A stretch of DNA of 64,000 bases from Limnohabitans curvus (lineage in GTDB: Bacteria > Pseudomonadota > Gammaproteobacteria > Burkholderiales > Burkholderiaceae_C). Positions 52,198-61,098 of the stretch are shown here, in pieces. Location of the stretch: the NCBI RefSeq assembly GCF_003063475.1, contig NZ_NESP01000001.1, positions 1,302,001 through 1,366,000 on the forward strand, in the 5' to 3' direction. Position 1 is the first letter of the stretch, and each line of letters starts with the position of its first letter. The translations under genes were made by a program, and so were the position numbers. The notes under the pieces are model-generated. The model was not told the origin of the DNA. It saw only the letters and a list, made by a program, of their open reading frames with translations, and did not search any database.

Positions 52198-53706
52198 ATG
52201 ACCCCTCTGCACTTGCCCTCTTTGCACCGGCTTCCCGCGCATTTATCACTCCCCCGATTTCACTGGGGCCGCTTGGCATTGGCAATGATGTGCGCCATGG
52301 TCTTGCACGCGCACGCAGCCCCACATTCCAAAGCCGTGCGCAGCGAGCCCCCCAAACACACGGCGGGCGACATAGGCCAGCTGCCCCCCGACGTGCAAGC
52401 AGCGCTGCAACGCGCCAAAGTGCCAAGCGAGAACTTCCATGTCATGGTGGTCGACACGCACGCCAGCAGCACGCCACGTCTGAGCCACCAAGCCCAAGTC
52501 CGTGTGAACCCCGCCTCGCTGATGAAGCTGGCCACCACCACCGCCGCGCTGGACACGCTCGGCCCCGCGTTTGTGTGGCGCACGCCCGTTTACGTGGACG
52601 GCCCTGTGCGCGATGGCATATTGCAAGGCAATGTCTACATCAAGGGCAGCGGCGACCCGCGTTTGGTGGTGGAGCGTTTGTGGCTGTTGATGCGCCGCAT
52701 CCAAGGCTTGGGCATTCAGAAAATTCAAGGCGACATCGTGCTGGACCGCAGTGCGTTTGAGGTGCCCACGCGTGACGCCGCCAGTTTTGACGGCGAGCCC
52801 TTGCGCCCCTACAACGCGGCGCCCGATGCGCTGCTTCTGAACTTCAAATCGCTGCTCATTCAGTTTGTGCCCGATCGCGCTGCCAACGTGGCGCGTGTGC
52901 AAATTGAGCCGCCCTTGGCAGGCGTGCAATTCCCCGCCACCGTGCCGTTGAGCAATGGGGATTGCAGCGACTACCGCACAGCTTTGCGGGCCGATTGGAC
53001 AGACCCCACCCGCATCCGCTTTGCAGGTAACTTCCCCGCCGTGTGTGGCGAAAAAATGTGGCCCATCGCCTACGCCGCACCCCAGCAGTTTGCACAGCGC
53101 GCCATCGCGGGCATGTGGCAACAACTGGGTGGTCAACTCAACGGTCAAGTACGGGAGGGCAATGTGCCCGCCAATCTCCAGCCCGCATTCAATATGGAGT
53201 CAGCCACCTTGGCAGAAACCATCCGCGACATCAACAAGTACAGCAACAACGTGATGGCACAACACGTGTTCCTCACCCTCAGCCAACAGCAACGCGGCGT
53301 GGGCAGCTTTGACGCGTCGCGCGAGGTGATGCAACGCTGGTGGCACGAACGTGTGGGCGGTGAAGCACCCATCTTCGACAACGGCTCGGGCTTGAGCCGC
53401 GAAGAACGGATCAGCGCCCAGGCCTTGGCGCGTTTGCTACAAGTCGCGTGGGCATCGCCCACCATGTCAGAACTGATGAGCTCACTGCCCGTCACCGGCC
53501 TTGACGGCACGATGAAACGCAGCAAAGCACAAGCCAGCGCACATTTAAAAACAGGCAGCTTGCGTGATGTGGCGGGTGTGGCTGGCTTTGTAGACACAGC
53601 CAGTGGCAAACGACTCGTGGTGGTGGCTATCCTTCATCACGCCAATGCCAACGCAGCACGCCCTGCGCTGGACGCGATGATTGACTGGGCGGGAAGGCAA
53701 CCTTAA
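52198..53706 (+). CDS. dacB: D-alanyl-D-alanine carboxypeptidase/endopeptidase (PBP4)
   Basis: A 502-residue low-molecular-weight penicillin-binding protein that trims or cuts peptidoglycan cross-links in the periplasm. A signal peptide or anchor ends near residue 41 (LALAMMCAMVLHAHAA). The serine nucleophile motif is SLMK at residues 107-110 (NPASLMK). The SxN motif is SNN in KYSNNVMAQH near residue 345 and the third motif is KTG in HLKTGSL. The long insertion domain between the first two motifs is that of PBP4. It is divergent from tsaB with 32 bases between and is followed by a SemiSWEET gene that overlaps its stop by one base. Confidence 0.93.
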   Translation: MTPLHLPSLHRLPAHLSLPRFHWGRLALAMMCAMVLHAHAAPHSKAVRSEPPKHTAGDIGQLPPDVQAALQRAKVPSENFHVMVVDTHASSTPRLSHQAQVRVNPASLMKLATTTAALDTLGPAFVWRTPVYVDGPVRDGILQGNVYIKGSGDPRLVVERLWLLMRRIQGLGIQKIQGDIVLDRSAFEVPTRDAASFDGEPLRPYNAAPDALLLNFKSLLIQFVPDRAANVARVQIEPPLAGVQFPATVPLSNGDCSDYRTALRADWTDPTRIRFAGNFPAVCGEKMWPIAYAAPQQFAQRAIAGMWQQLGGQLNGQVREGNVPANLQPAFNMESATLAETIRDINKYSNNVMAQHVFLTLSQQQRGVGSFDASREVMQRWWHERVGGEAPIFDNGSGLSREERISAQALARLLQVAWASPTMSELMSSLPVTGLDGTMKRSKAQASAHLKTGSLRDVAGVAGFVDTASGKRLVVVAILHHANANAARPALDAMIDWAGRQP

Positions 53707-53981
53707 TGAATTACACCGAATGGATTGGCTACGCTGCAGCCAGCTTGACCACCGCGAGCTTTGTACCTCAGGCGTGGCTGACCTTTAAGACGCGTGATGT
53801 GAGCGGTATTTCGTTGGGGATGTACAGCGCGTTCACGCTTGGCATTGCGCTGTGGCTGGCCTACGGCTTGCTGATTGAAGCCTGGCCCGTCGTGATTGCC
53901 AACATCATCACCTTGGTGTTGGCCGCCAGTATTTTGGCGATGCGCTTGCGATTTGCGCGCAAGGCATCAGCCCCGAATTAA
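53706..53981 (+). CDS. SemiSWEET-type sugar transporter
   Basis: A 91-residue protein of the SemiSWEET family, bacterial half-transporters that dimerise to move sugars. It has three helices: about residues 7-24, 38-60 and 63-83. The PQ motif characteristic of the family is FVPQAWLTFKTRDVSGISLG near residues 19-38. The start codon shares a base with the dacB stop (TAATG), so the two genes are probably translated together. Its stop overlaps that of the convergent SGNH gene by a few bases. The sugar is unknown. Confidence 0.9.
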   Translation: MNYTEWIGYAAASLTTASFVPQAWLTFKTRDVSGISLGMYSAFTLGIALWLAYGLLIEAWPVVIANIITLVLAASILAMRLRFARKASAPN

Positions 53982-54859
53982 CGCCAGCCTTGAGCGGTGG
54001 CGTTGTACAAATAACTGGCCACCCAACGGTTGCCGGCGGGCGTGAGGTGAATGCCGTCGGCAAACAACATGGTGGTGTAATCAACACCAGAAGTACCAGT
54101 AGGCACAGAGGTGGCACATCCTGAGGTAAACAGTGGTGCAGTCAATGGCGCTGTAACGGAACCACTACCGCACGCAGGCGTAGTTCCTGTTGAAACAGTA
54201 GCGCTGAAACCTGTGTCAGTGAACGGCGGATAGGTCGTCGCAGATGTTGCGGTCAAAAAGGCAGCTGTCACACCAGAGGTGTTGGCATAAATTACCGTGT
54301 TGGCGCTATGACCACCGAAAGCAGAACCGAGCGCTGCCAATACGGCGTCATTAAAAGTATTGGTCGCTGTAGCGTTGAAGGTTGTGGTGCGGCCCCATGG
54401 CGCTCTTGAAACCTCCAACACAGGCATGATCAACACGTGTTTGACACCTGCATTCAGCAAGCTCTGGACTGCTGCAACCAAATTGTTCTTCGCGTCCGTC
54501 AAATTTGTGCCATCAATCACATCATGTGTGCCCACCGTGATGACCACCAAATCACCCTCGGAAAAGCTGCCAACAGATGTGATTTGAGTCGCCAAATCAG
54601 CAATTTTTTTGCCATTGCCTGCAGCGAACACCACACTAGACTGCCCAAGCCCAAAAGACGCCGCGACTTGTTGAACCACGGTATCCGTGGTGCTGCCTTC
54701 ACGAACCGTTGCGTTGACGTCGTTGTAACCGTCCCCCAAACCAATCACGCGCGTTGGTTTGAACGGATCCACCGTACTGCTTGAGCCGCAGGCAGACAGC
54801 AGCGCGACTGCGGCAAGCGTGCACAGGGCTTTGAGAATTCGGCTAAAAATTGGGTTCAT
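53978..54859 (-). CDS. SGNH/GDSL-fold lipoprotein with degenerate active site
   Basis: A 293-residue predicted outer-membrane or periplasmic lipoprotein. The signal peptide ends in the lipobox LLSAC with Cys24. The SGNH fold is recognisable from its blocks. Block I reads VIGLGDGYNDV, where the nucleophile Ser is Gly44. Block III reads ITVGTHDVID, without the usual Asn. Block V keeps the Asp-His pair in ADGIHLTPAGNRW. So the catalytic Ser and oxyanion Asn are gone, and an esterase of the usual type is doubtful. Related degenerate proteins occur in Burkholderiales, so the fold is kept for some reason. The start at 54859 places the lipobox correctly. It converges with the SemiSWEET gene and lies 30 bases before the tsaC stop. 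Confidence 0.8.
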   Translation of the reverse strand: MNPIFSRILKALCTLAAVALLSACGSSSTVDPFKPTRVIGLGDGYNDVNATVREGSTTDTVVQQVAASFGLGQSSVVFAAGNGKKIADLATQITSVGSFSEGDLVVITVGTHDVIDGTNLTDAKNNLVAAVQSLLNAGVKHVLIMPVLEVSRAPWGRTTTFNATATNTFNDAVLAALGSAFGGHSANTVIYANTSGVTAAFLTATSATTYPPFTDTGFSATVSTGTTPACGSGSVTAPLTAPLFTSGCATSVPTGTSGVDYTTMLFADGIHLTPAGNRWVASYLYNATAQGWR

Positions 54860-54889
54860 CACAGGCTCTCTTTTGAGTACCACGTTAGT

Positions 54890-55912
54890 TTAACAAGTTG
54901 GTGTGGCGGCCCGCGTCAAGCGGTCGCGCACGCCATCCCATTCGGGGGTTTGGGGCGGAGTTTCGACCCAAATGTGCGCGATGCCTTGGGCATCGAAGTC
55001 GCGCAGCTGGGCAAAAAGTTGGTGGGCGCAGTCATGCGCATCCAGGGGCATGGGCTGCAAGTTGAAGTGTGCCCGTTTGTCTGACGGCACATGCAAAGCG
55101 CAGCGCGACCACACGGCAGTGGTGCAGGTCAGGGTCAGCCCCGCCTGGGCCACCGATTGCGCGTCGATGGCTTGCTGCAGCTCAACTGCGGTCATCAACT
55201 GCACTTTGGCAGCGGGCGCGTAATGCGATGCCAATGTGCCGGAGGCTCGTGGGGCGTCGGCATCTGGTGCATTCGGCGTGATGACGGTCACGCCACAGGC
55301 CTCACTCAACTGCTGAGGCGTCAACACGCCGGGACGCAACAGCACGGGCGCAGCGCGGGTGCAATCCACAATGGTGGACTCGATGCCCACATCACAAGCG
55401 CCGCCATCAATGATCAGTAGCTCAGAACCAAATTCACTGGCCACATGCGCAGCGGTGGTAGGGCTAACACGGCCAAACAAATTGGCACTGGGTGCGGCCA
55501 CGCCAAACACGCCTAAATCTTGGGCGCTTTGCAGCACGTCATGCGCTATTGGGTGTGAGGGGCAACGCAGGCCTACCGAGTTTTGTCCGCCTGCGGCCAC
55601 GGCAGCCACCTCGGGGCGGCGCGGCAAGATGAGGGTCAAAGGACCGGGCCAAAACGCATCCATGAGTTTTTGTGCAAAGTCCGGCACATGGCTGGCAAAG
55701 CGCTGCACGCCTTGCGCGCTGGCCACATGCACGATGAGCGGGTGGTTGGCGGGGCGGCCTTTGGCTTCAAAGATTTTGGCGACTGCTGCGTCGTTGCCCG
55801 CATCTGCGGCCAAGCCGTAAACCGTCTCGGTCGGTAAGCCCAACAACTCACCGCGCTGCAAAGCTTGTGCAGCAGTGGCGATGGATGCGGGAAGTTGGCC
55901 GTTGAGGATCAT
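54890..55912 (-). CDS. tsaC: Threonylcarbamoyl-AMP synthase (Sua5/TsaC type)
   Basis: This 340-residue enzyme makes threonylcarbamoyl-AMP for t6A37 of tRNA. The catalytic domain has LLGLPTETVYGLAADAGND near residues 24-42, GRPANHPLIVH near 52, and the C-terminal Sua5 domain after residue 210 (SGTLASHYAPAAKVQL). The extra domain makes it the long Sua5 form, not the short TsaC of E. coli. It follows purK by 23 bases and is probably in the purE-purK-tsaC unit, a common arrangement in Burkholderiales. It works with TsaB (51356-52165) in the same pathway. Confidence 0.93.
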   Translation of the reverse strand: MILNGQLPASIATAAQALQRGELLGLPTETVYGLAADAGNDAAVAKIFEAKGRPANHPLIVHVASAQGVQRFASHVPDFAQKLMDAFWPGPLTLILPRRPEVAAVAAGGQNSVGLRCPSHPIAHDVLQSAQDLGVFGVAAPSANLFGRVSPTTAAHVASEFGSELLIIDGGACDVGIESTIVDCTRAAPVLLRPGVLTPQQLSEACGVTVITPNAPDADAPRASGTLASHYAPAAKVQLMTAVELQQAIDAQSVAQAGLTLTCTTAVWSRCALHVPSDKRAHFNLQPMPLDAHDCAHQLFAQLRDFDAQGIAHIWVETPPQTPEWDGVRDRLTRAATPTC

Positions 55913-55935
55913 GAGCTTGGCTTAACGCGCAACCA

Positions 55936-57108
55936 TCAAAATGGCGCAATGCCCAAAATAGCAGCGGCTTGCAATGCCGCAGCACGGGCGGCTTCTGGCG
56001 TAGGAGCTGTGATGTTGAGGTGACCCATCTTGCGGCCCACACGCGCTTCGGTTTTTCCATACAAGTGCAAGTGCGTGCCGGGCAGCGCCAGCACCTTTTG
56101 CCATGCAGGTTCAACTTGCGCAGCATTGGTATTTGCAAACCACAAGTCGCCCAATAGGTTGAGCATGAAAGCGGGGCTGTGCAAACGTGGTTGCGTCAAA
56201 GGCAAATCGGCCATGGTGCGCACTTGCAGCTCGAACTGCGACACATCGCAAGCGTCTTGGCTGTAGTGGCCGCTGTTGTGCGGGCGAGGAGCGATTTCAT
56301 TGACGACCAACGCGCCATCAGCCAACACAAAAAACTCCACGCACAACACGCCCACGTAGTTCAGCTCTTGCGCCACGGCTTTGGCGGCTTCAATCGCTTG
56401 CTGCGCCAAGACGTCAGGCACATTGCCCGCAAACACCTCGGTCACGGCCAAGATGCCATCGCGGTGCAAGTTGCGTTGCACAGGCAAGTTCACCATCACG
56501 CCATCACGACCACGCGCCACGATGACCGAGCACTCGCTGGCCAAAGGCAACATTTTTTCCAGCACGCAAGGCACTTTGCCGAGCTTGGCCCAACCGGCGT
56601 TGAGCTCGTCACGCGTGGTCACGCGCAACTGGCCTTTGCCGTCGTAGCCCATGCGGGAGGTTTTCAAAATGCCAGGCAGCAAGTTGTCGTTGACAGCGGC
56701 CAGTTGCTCTGGCGTGTCAATCACCGCATGCGGCGCCACAGGCACGCCGCATTTCACAAAATGGGCTTTCTCACGCGCGCGGTCTTGCGCCACGGCCACG
56801 GCAGACGCGGCGGGTGACACAGGCAGTGTGGCGGCGAGTTGCGCCAGCGCATCGGCGGGCACGTTTTCAAACTCGGTGGTCACGGCTTGGCACACGGCGG
56901 CGAGTTGCTTCAAGCCTGCGGCATCCAAGTAGTCGGTGTGAATGTGGTGGTGGCTCACCAAACCTGCGGGGCTTTGTGCATCGGGGTCGAGCACGGCGGT
57001 GTTGTAGCCCATGCGTTGCGCAGCGTGAGCCCACATGCGGCCCAACTGGCCACCGCCCAACACGCCCAAGGTCGAGCCGGGCAGCAATGGCTTCAGGGCG
57101 GTGCTCAT
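55936..57108 (-). CDS. purK: 5-(carboxyamino)imidazole ribonucleotide synthase
   Basis: PurK carboxylates AIR using ATP and bicarbonate in purine synthesis. The 390-residue ATP-grasp protein begins with [18 protein letters not shown] (residues 10-27), the family start. [20 protein letters not shown] near 265 contains the Glu and Asn that bind metal and ATP, in the segment CVEFFVL and [12 protein letters not shown]. It hands N5-CAIR to PurE, encoded upstream with a four-base overlap (ATGA), so the two are made together. Nothing unusual is seen. Confidence 0.96.
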   Translation of the reverse strand: MSTALKPLLPGSTLGVLGGGQLGRMWAHAAQRMGYNTAVLDPDAQSPAGLVSHHHIHTDYLDAAGLKQLAAVCQAVTTEFENVPADALAQLAATLPVSPAASAVAVAQDRAREKAHFVKCGVPVAPHAVIDTPEQLAAVNDNLLPGILKTSRMGYDGKGQLRVTTRDELNAGWAKLGKVPCVLEKMLPLASECSVIVARGRDGVMVNLPVQRNLHRDGILAVTEVFAGNVPDVLAQQAIEAAKAVAQELNYVGVLCVEFFVLADGALVVNEIAPRPHNSGHYSQDACDVSQFELQVRTMADLPLTQPRLHSPAFMLNLLGDLWFANTNAAQVEPAWQKVLALPGTHLHLYGKTEARVGRKMGHLNITAPTPEAARAAALQAAAILGIAPF

Positions 57109-57596
57109 ACGGGTGGCAGCGTCATGTTGCGCGCCACTTCGGTTTGCGCTGCGCGGAAGGCTTGCAGCTTTTCAGCCAAAACAGCATCGGTCGATGCCAA
57201 CAAAGCCACGGCAAACAAAGCCGCATTCGCAGCACCCGCATTGCCAATGGCAAAGGTGGCCACCGGAATGCCTTTGGGCATTTGCACGATGCTGTGCAAG
57301 GAGTCGACGCCTTGCAAATGCTTGCTGGCCACCGGCACACCCAGCACGGGCACGATGGTTTTGGCGGCAATCATGCCGGGCAAGTGAGCGGCACCGCCCG
57401 CACCTGCGATGATGGCGCGCAAACCACGGCCTTGCGCGGCTTCGGCATAGGCAAACATGTCATCGGGCATGCGATGGGCTGAAACCACGCGGGTTTCAAA
57501 AGTGATGCCAAATTCTTGGAGAATCTGGGCTGCATGTTGCATGGTGTCCCAATCAGAGTTGGAACCCATGACGACACCGACTTGGCACTGGGTCAT
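57105..57596 (-). CDS. purE: N5-carboxyaminoimidazole ribonucleotide mutase
   Basis: PurE rearranges N5-CAIR to CAIR. The 163-residue protein begins [17 protein letters not shown] (residues 3-19), where GSNSDW is the active-site loop. [15 protein letters not shown] near residue 40 and [15 protein letters not shown] near 65 are equally characteristic. The start at 57596 is the family start, with a longer in-frame start at 57617. It leads the purE-purK-tsaC unit. In many Burkholderiales, purC and fba directly precede purE on the same strand, but here a thioredoxin gene and an effector pair lie between. Confidence 0.96.
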   Translation of the reverse strand: MTQCQVGVVMGSNSDWDTMQHAAQILQEFGITFETRVVSAHRMPDDMFAYAEAAQGRGLRAIIAGAGGAAHLPGMIAAKTIVPVLGVPVASKHLQGVDSLHSIVQMPKGIPVATFAIGNAGAANAALFAVALLASTDAVLAEKLQAFRAAQTEVARNMTLPPV

Positions 57597-57642
57597 GATG
57601 TGGCTGTGTGTGAGCAAAAACGAATTTTAAGACGGGACCCCC

Positions 57643-58599
57643 ATGATTGATGTGACGATGGAAAATTTCGAGGCCGACGTGATCGCCGCCTCACAAACCA
57701 CCCCCGTGTTGGTGGACTTCTGGGCCGACTGGTGTGGCCCCTGCAAATCGTTGGGCCCAGTCCTCGAAAAGCTAGAAGCCGACTACGCAGGCCGCTTCAA
57801 GCTGGTCAAAATCAACGCCGACACCGAGCAGCAGCTGGCGGGCGCTTTTGGCGTCAAGAGCCTACCCACCTGCATTTTGCTGATGGGTGGCCGCCCTGTG
57901 GACGGCTTTATGGGCGCGTTGCCCGAGGGCAAAGTGCGCGAATTCTTGGACAAGCATTTGCCATCCGACAACGAAGTGGCTGCCCAAGCCGATGCCCAAG
58001 AAGCCGAGCAACTCATCAACTCAGGCGACGCCCAAGCCGCCATCGCCAAGCTGCAAGAGGCTTTGAGCCTCAACACGGCTGACGACGAAACCCGTTACAA
58101 CTTGGTCAAACTGCTGATTTCTGTGGGCGAGCTGGAAGAAGCGCAAGCGGCATTGGCACCTAAGCTGACGGAAATCCCATTGCAACTGCGCTTTGATGCC
58201 CTCAACTACTGGCTGCAAGCTTTGCAGTTTGTGTCGACCGACGAACGCGCCGCTTGGACGTTTGAACAATTCGATGCCGCCATCGCCCAAAACAAACGCG
58301 ACTTCGACACCCGCTTAGCAAAAGCCCGCGTGCTGATTGCCGCTGAGTTGTTTGAAGCCGCCATGGACGAGTTGCTGGAAATCATCATGCGCGACAAAAC
58401 GTGGAACCACGATGTGGCGCGCAAGACCTATGTGTCCATCTTGGAGCTGATGACACCACCCAAGCCCAAAACGGACGATGCCGCCTTTGGCAAAACCGCA
58501 GGCGGCATCGAGTTAACCGGCAAAGCTGCGGTGCAAGAAGACCCCGTGTTGGAGATGATTTCTCGCTACCGCCGCAAGCTCAGCATGGCGCTGAATTAA
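57643..58599 (+). CDS. Thioredoxin-TPR protein (YbbN/CnoX type)
   Basis: A 318-residue protein. The N-terminal thioredoxin domain covers about residues 1-108 with the redox motif WCGPC at residues 30-34, so unlike E. coli YbbN it keeps both cysteines (Cys31, Cys34). The rest is a helical TPR-like region (EAEQLINSGDAQAAIAKLQE near residue 125 and following). Relatives act as chaperedoxins that hold and reduce unfolded proteins and deliver them to GroEL. The gene is transcribed away from purE and converges on the phospholipase-like gene. The start at 57643 is the family start. Confidence 0.92.
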   Translation: MIDVTMENFEADVIAASQTTPVLVDFWADWCGPCKSLGPVLEKLEADYAGRFKLVKINADTEQQLAGAFGVKSLPTCILLMGGRPVDGFMGALPEGKVREFLDKHLPSDNEVAAQADAQEAEQLINSGDAQAAIAKLQEALSLNTADDETRYNLVKLLISVGELEEAQAALAPKLTEIPLQLRFDALNYWLQALQFVSTDERAAWTFEQFDAAIAQNKRDFDTRLAKARVLIAAELFEAAMDELLEIIMRDKTWNHDVARKTYVSILELMTPPKPKTDDAAFGKTAGGIELTGKAAVQEDPVLEMISRYRRKLSMALN

Positions 58600-58619
58600 A
58601 CAAGTTCCTGCACAGATCA

Positions 58620-60335
58620 TCAGGCATACACTGACTTTGGTTCTGAAGCATTATTCAATTCGTCTGGGTCAAAGTGCAGTGTGGCCACACGGTCGTCTTC
58701 GCCCATATAGATGCCACGGTGGCGCAAATAACACTCGTTTTCAACCACTATGTGCGCACGGCCTAGGCTTTGCAAAAATCCTGCAAACGAATCGTGTACC
58801 CAATCGTCAAAAAAATGCTCTTTGGCATCTGTGGACCGAATGCTTTGAATGGCCTCGTAAATCTTACCTGCTTTGGCGTGATAGCCCATTGTTTTTTCGG
58901 GAGACCAACTGCGCATGAGACGAATCTGCTCTTCAAGCAGTGCTTGGCCTTTTTTGTAAAACGATACACGTGCGGAGTCAAATTCGTGGGCACGCTTGAC
59001 GCTGTCTAGCGCATCAAAGCCACGTCGCACCGTCACTCGGTAACGCCATGCCAAATATGCCAAGCTGTGAGATTGAATCAGTGGTACTAGGGGTAGGCTA
59101 GGGTCTACACCGACTGCAGAAAAATAGTCAGCAACTGCTTGCTTGGTGTACTGAGGTAATAAAAACTCTTTATTCAACTTGTTAGCCACGCCATCTGCTG
59201 AATCAAATTCAAGCCAAGGGCTGTCTTCGGTATAGCGAGGCACAGTTTTAAGCGCCGCAGCCAGCATGTCGTTCAATGTCAGTTGCGACAGCTTCAAGTG
59301 ATCCGCTTTTATCAGCGTTGTTTCTTGCTTCACCGCCAGGGCTTTGCCTTGCTCACCTGGCTGATAGCCACCACCCACATCGCTGTGGGTGCCTGGGTAC
59401 ACATGCTCGTTGCAATGGCTGGGCAGCGCACCGTTTACTCGCACGCTTTCTAGCGGAAAGCTCTTCCTCAGCTCATGCAACGCCACAAAGTGCACACAGT
59501 TTTTCACCACCGAATCGGGCGGTATGCGCAAGTTTTTTGAACTGCTCCAATCGCCATGTCCACTTGACCCAGTCCCCACCGAGGCCACTGTGTCAAAAAT
59601 ACCCAACATACGAATATGCGCTGGTACACCAAACATCTTGCCGTTGACCAACAAACCCTGTTGCAGCCAATTGCAAAATACCCGCGCTTGCGCAGCACCG
59701 CGCGAGAAGCCAAACACATCCAAGTTGATGCCCGTGAGTTGGATAGATGTCTTAGGGTCGTTGTGCAGCATGGCAAGCTTGCCAGCGCATTCAGACATGA
59801 ATGCGTGGCGGGTGCTCCAGTTGTCGACCAAGCCGGTGCGCAAGCCTAAGCCGTCCAAGATGGTTTGGGCTTCTGTCAGTGAAGCAGCGCTTGAATCTGC
59901 AAAGCTGCTGGGGACTGTGGTGTTGCTGCAGAGGGCTTCAACTTGATTTAACTCAAACATCAATGGGCCGCTCTTTAAGAAACGATGCATCGAGTTAAGC
60001 ACTTGCAGCAGTCCCCAAACAATGCGAGGTTCTCCGCCCCAGCCAAAACCCGCCCCAAATACTGATCTACCTTCTTCTCCAATGTCTTTAAAAGGTGTTC
60101 CGACACCAGGGGCGTAGTGTTTAAAAAACCCTTCCATTGGGTTTTCTTTGTATGCTCGCCAGAGTCTTGCCACATTGCTATGCCCTTGGCCCGCTGCATC
60201 TTCGTACCAGTTGTTGCCCGTGCCATCAAAGAACATGCCGATGTTCAAAATGAACTCGCACTTATGCCCCATTGCTCGCGGGTGTTCGGCGGGTTTGGTG
60301 ATGTTGGGTTTATCTAAAGCTGTGCAGACCTTCAT
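58620..60335 (-). CDS. DUF2235/Tle1-family phospholipase-like effector
   Basis: A 571-residue alpha/beta hydrolase of the DUF2235 family, which includes type VI secretion lipase effectors of the Tle1 group. FDGTGNN at residues 37-43 is the family start. The nucleophile elbow GFSRG is at 209-213 (Ser211). Asp248 in FDTVASVG and His317 in PGTHSDVGGGY complete a likely triad. No signal peptide is seen, as expected for a T6SS cargo. Tle1 enzymes cut membrane phospholipids in the periplasm of a target cell. The start overlaps the stop of the upstream DUF3304 lipoprotein gene by four bases. No VgrG, Hcp or PAAR gene lies in this window, so delivery must rely on genes elsewhere. It converges with the thioredoxin-TPR gene 20 bases away. 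Confidence 0.87.
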   Translation of the reverse strand: MKVCTALDKPNITKPAEHPRAMGHKCEFILNIGMFFDGTGNNWYEDAAGQGHSNVARLWRAYKENPMEGFFKHYAPGVGTPFKDIGEEGRSVFGAGFGWGGEPRIVWGLLQVLNSMHRFLKSGPLMFELNQVEALCSNTTVPSSFADSSAASLTEAQTILDGLGLRTGLVDNWSTRHAFMSECAGKLAMLHNDPKTSIQLTGINLDVFGFSRGAAQARVFCNWLQQGLLVNGKMFGVPAHIRMLGIFDTVASVGTGSSGHGDWSSSKNLRIPPDSVVKNCVHFVALHELRKSFPLESVRVNGALPSHCNEHVYPGTHSDVGGGYQPGEQGKALAVKQETTLIKADHLKLSQLTLNDMLAAALKTVPRYTEDSPWLEFDSADGVANKLNKEFLLPQYTKQAVADYFSAVGVDPSLPLVPLIQSHSLAYLAWRYRVTVRRGFDALDSVKRAHEFDSARVSFYKKGQALLEEQIRLMRSWSPEKTMGYHAKAGKIYEAIQSIRSTDAKEHFFDDWVHDSFAGFLQSLGRAHIVVENECYLRHRGIYMGEDDRVATLHFDPDELNNASEPKSVYA

Positions 60336-60904
60336 GGCTTGACCTCCGCGTTGGGTTGAGGTTTCTCGTTAGGCAGCGGGGCGTAGTCGGGGGCTGGGCC
60401 TCTGGGATAGGCTGGGCCCGGATAGTCAACGCTTTCAGGGGCGAGTTTTGCTGATGACCAAACTTCAACACGATGCCCAGGTAAAAAGTGGACAAACATG
60501 TATCCAGGCTGCTTCTGCGCAAAATTCACTGGCACTGTTTGTTCGTGCCATGAAGATTTGCACTCAGCATTCGGGTCTACAGCTCTGCCGTTCACAAACT
60601 CGATATGGCTGATGTCACAGGTTTCCCACTTCACCGTCACCATCACGGGTTTGTCTGGGTGACGAGGCAAGCTCGCGCAGCAGACATTACCGCCGCCTCC
60701 ACCCCAGCCAGTGACAGCGCCAGCCCACTGCCCATTCACATAAAAGTTCGGAATACCTGTCATCCCGCCGTAGTGCCCCACACCACTCACACTTGTGCCA
60801 ATGGTGTCTTCTCCTGCCGTACTCGCACACGCGACCAGTAATGGCGCAACAGCCAATGCAAGCACTCGCAGCCATTTCCAACATACGTTCATTTCATAGC
60901 GCAT
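60332..60904 (-). CDS. DUF3304 lipoprotein, predicted immunity to the Tle1-like effector
   Basis: A 190-residue lipoprotein. The signal ends in the lipobox LLVAC near residue 26. The mature part has GYNHT-like DUF3304 features: VSGVGHYGGMTGIPNFYVNG near residue 40, and GGGGGNVCCASLPRHPDKP near 70, followed by a VTVKWETCD strand. DUF3304 proteins are often found beside DUF2235/Tle1 genes, where a periplasmic lipoprotein is well placed to protect against phospholipase activity. The stop overlaps the effector start by four bases (ATGA). The Pro-rich tail (AYPRGPAPDYAPLPNEKPQP) is likely flexible. The ATG at 60904 has AGGT six bases upstream and is preferred to 60892. Confidence 0.82.
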   Translation of the reverse strand: MRYEMNVCWKWLRVLALAVAPLLVACASTAGEDTIGTSVSGVGHYGGMTGIPNFYVNGQWAGAVTGWGGGGGNVCCASLPRHPDKPVMVTVKWETCDISHIEFVNGRAVDPNAECKSSWHEQTVPVNFAQKQPGYMFVHFLPGHRVEVWSSAKLAPESVDYPGPAYPRGPAPDYAPLPNEKPQPNAEVKP

Positions 60905-61047
60905 TGATTACCTCGTTTGAGAATGCCAAAGGACGGGCATCAGTTTTAAAGCGAGCAATCTTATGTGTAACCACAAAGTGTTCAATGGCACTTTTGTGCC
61001 TTTTTTCACATCAACCACAAATATGAATTGGTTTGAAATAGAAATAA

Positions 61048-61076
61048 AAAACCCGCTTGTGTGACAAGCGGGTTTT
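61048..61076 (-). terminator. Rho-independent terminator of purC
   Basis: A perfect 13-base stem, AAAACCCGCTTGT (61048-61060) with ACAAGCGGGTTTT (61064-61076), and a three-base loop. On the minus strand it is followed by a U-run, so it ends the pyk-fba-purC transcript just after the purC stop. It separates purC from the effector pair. Confidence 0.9.
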
Positions 61077-61098
61077 CATCGGTAATGCAATAAGCTAA

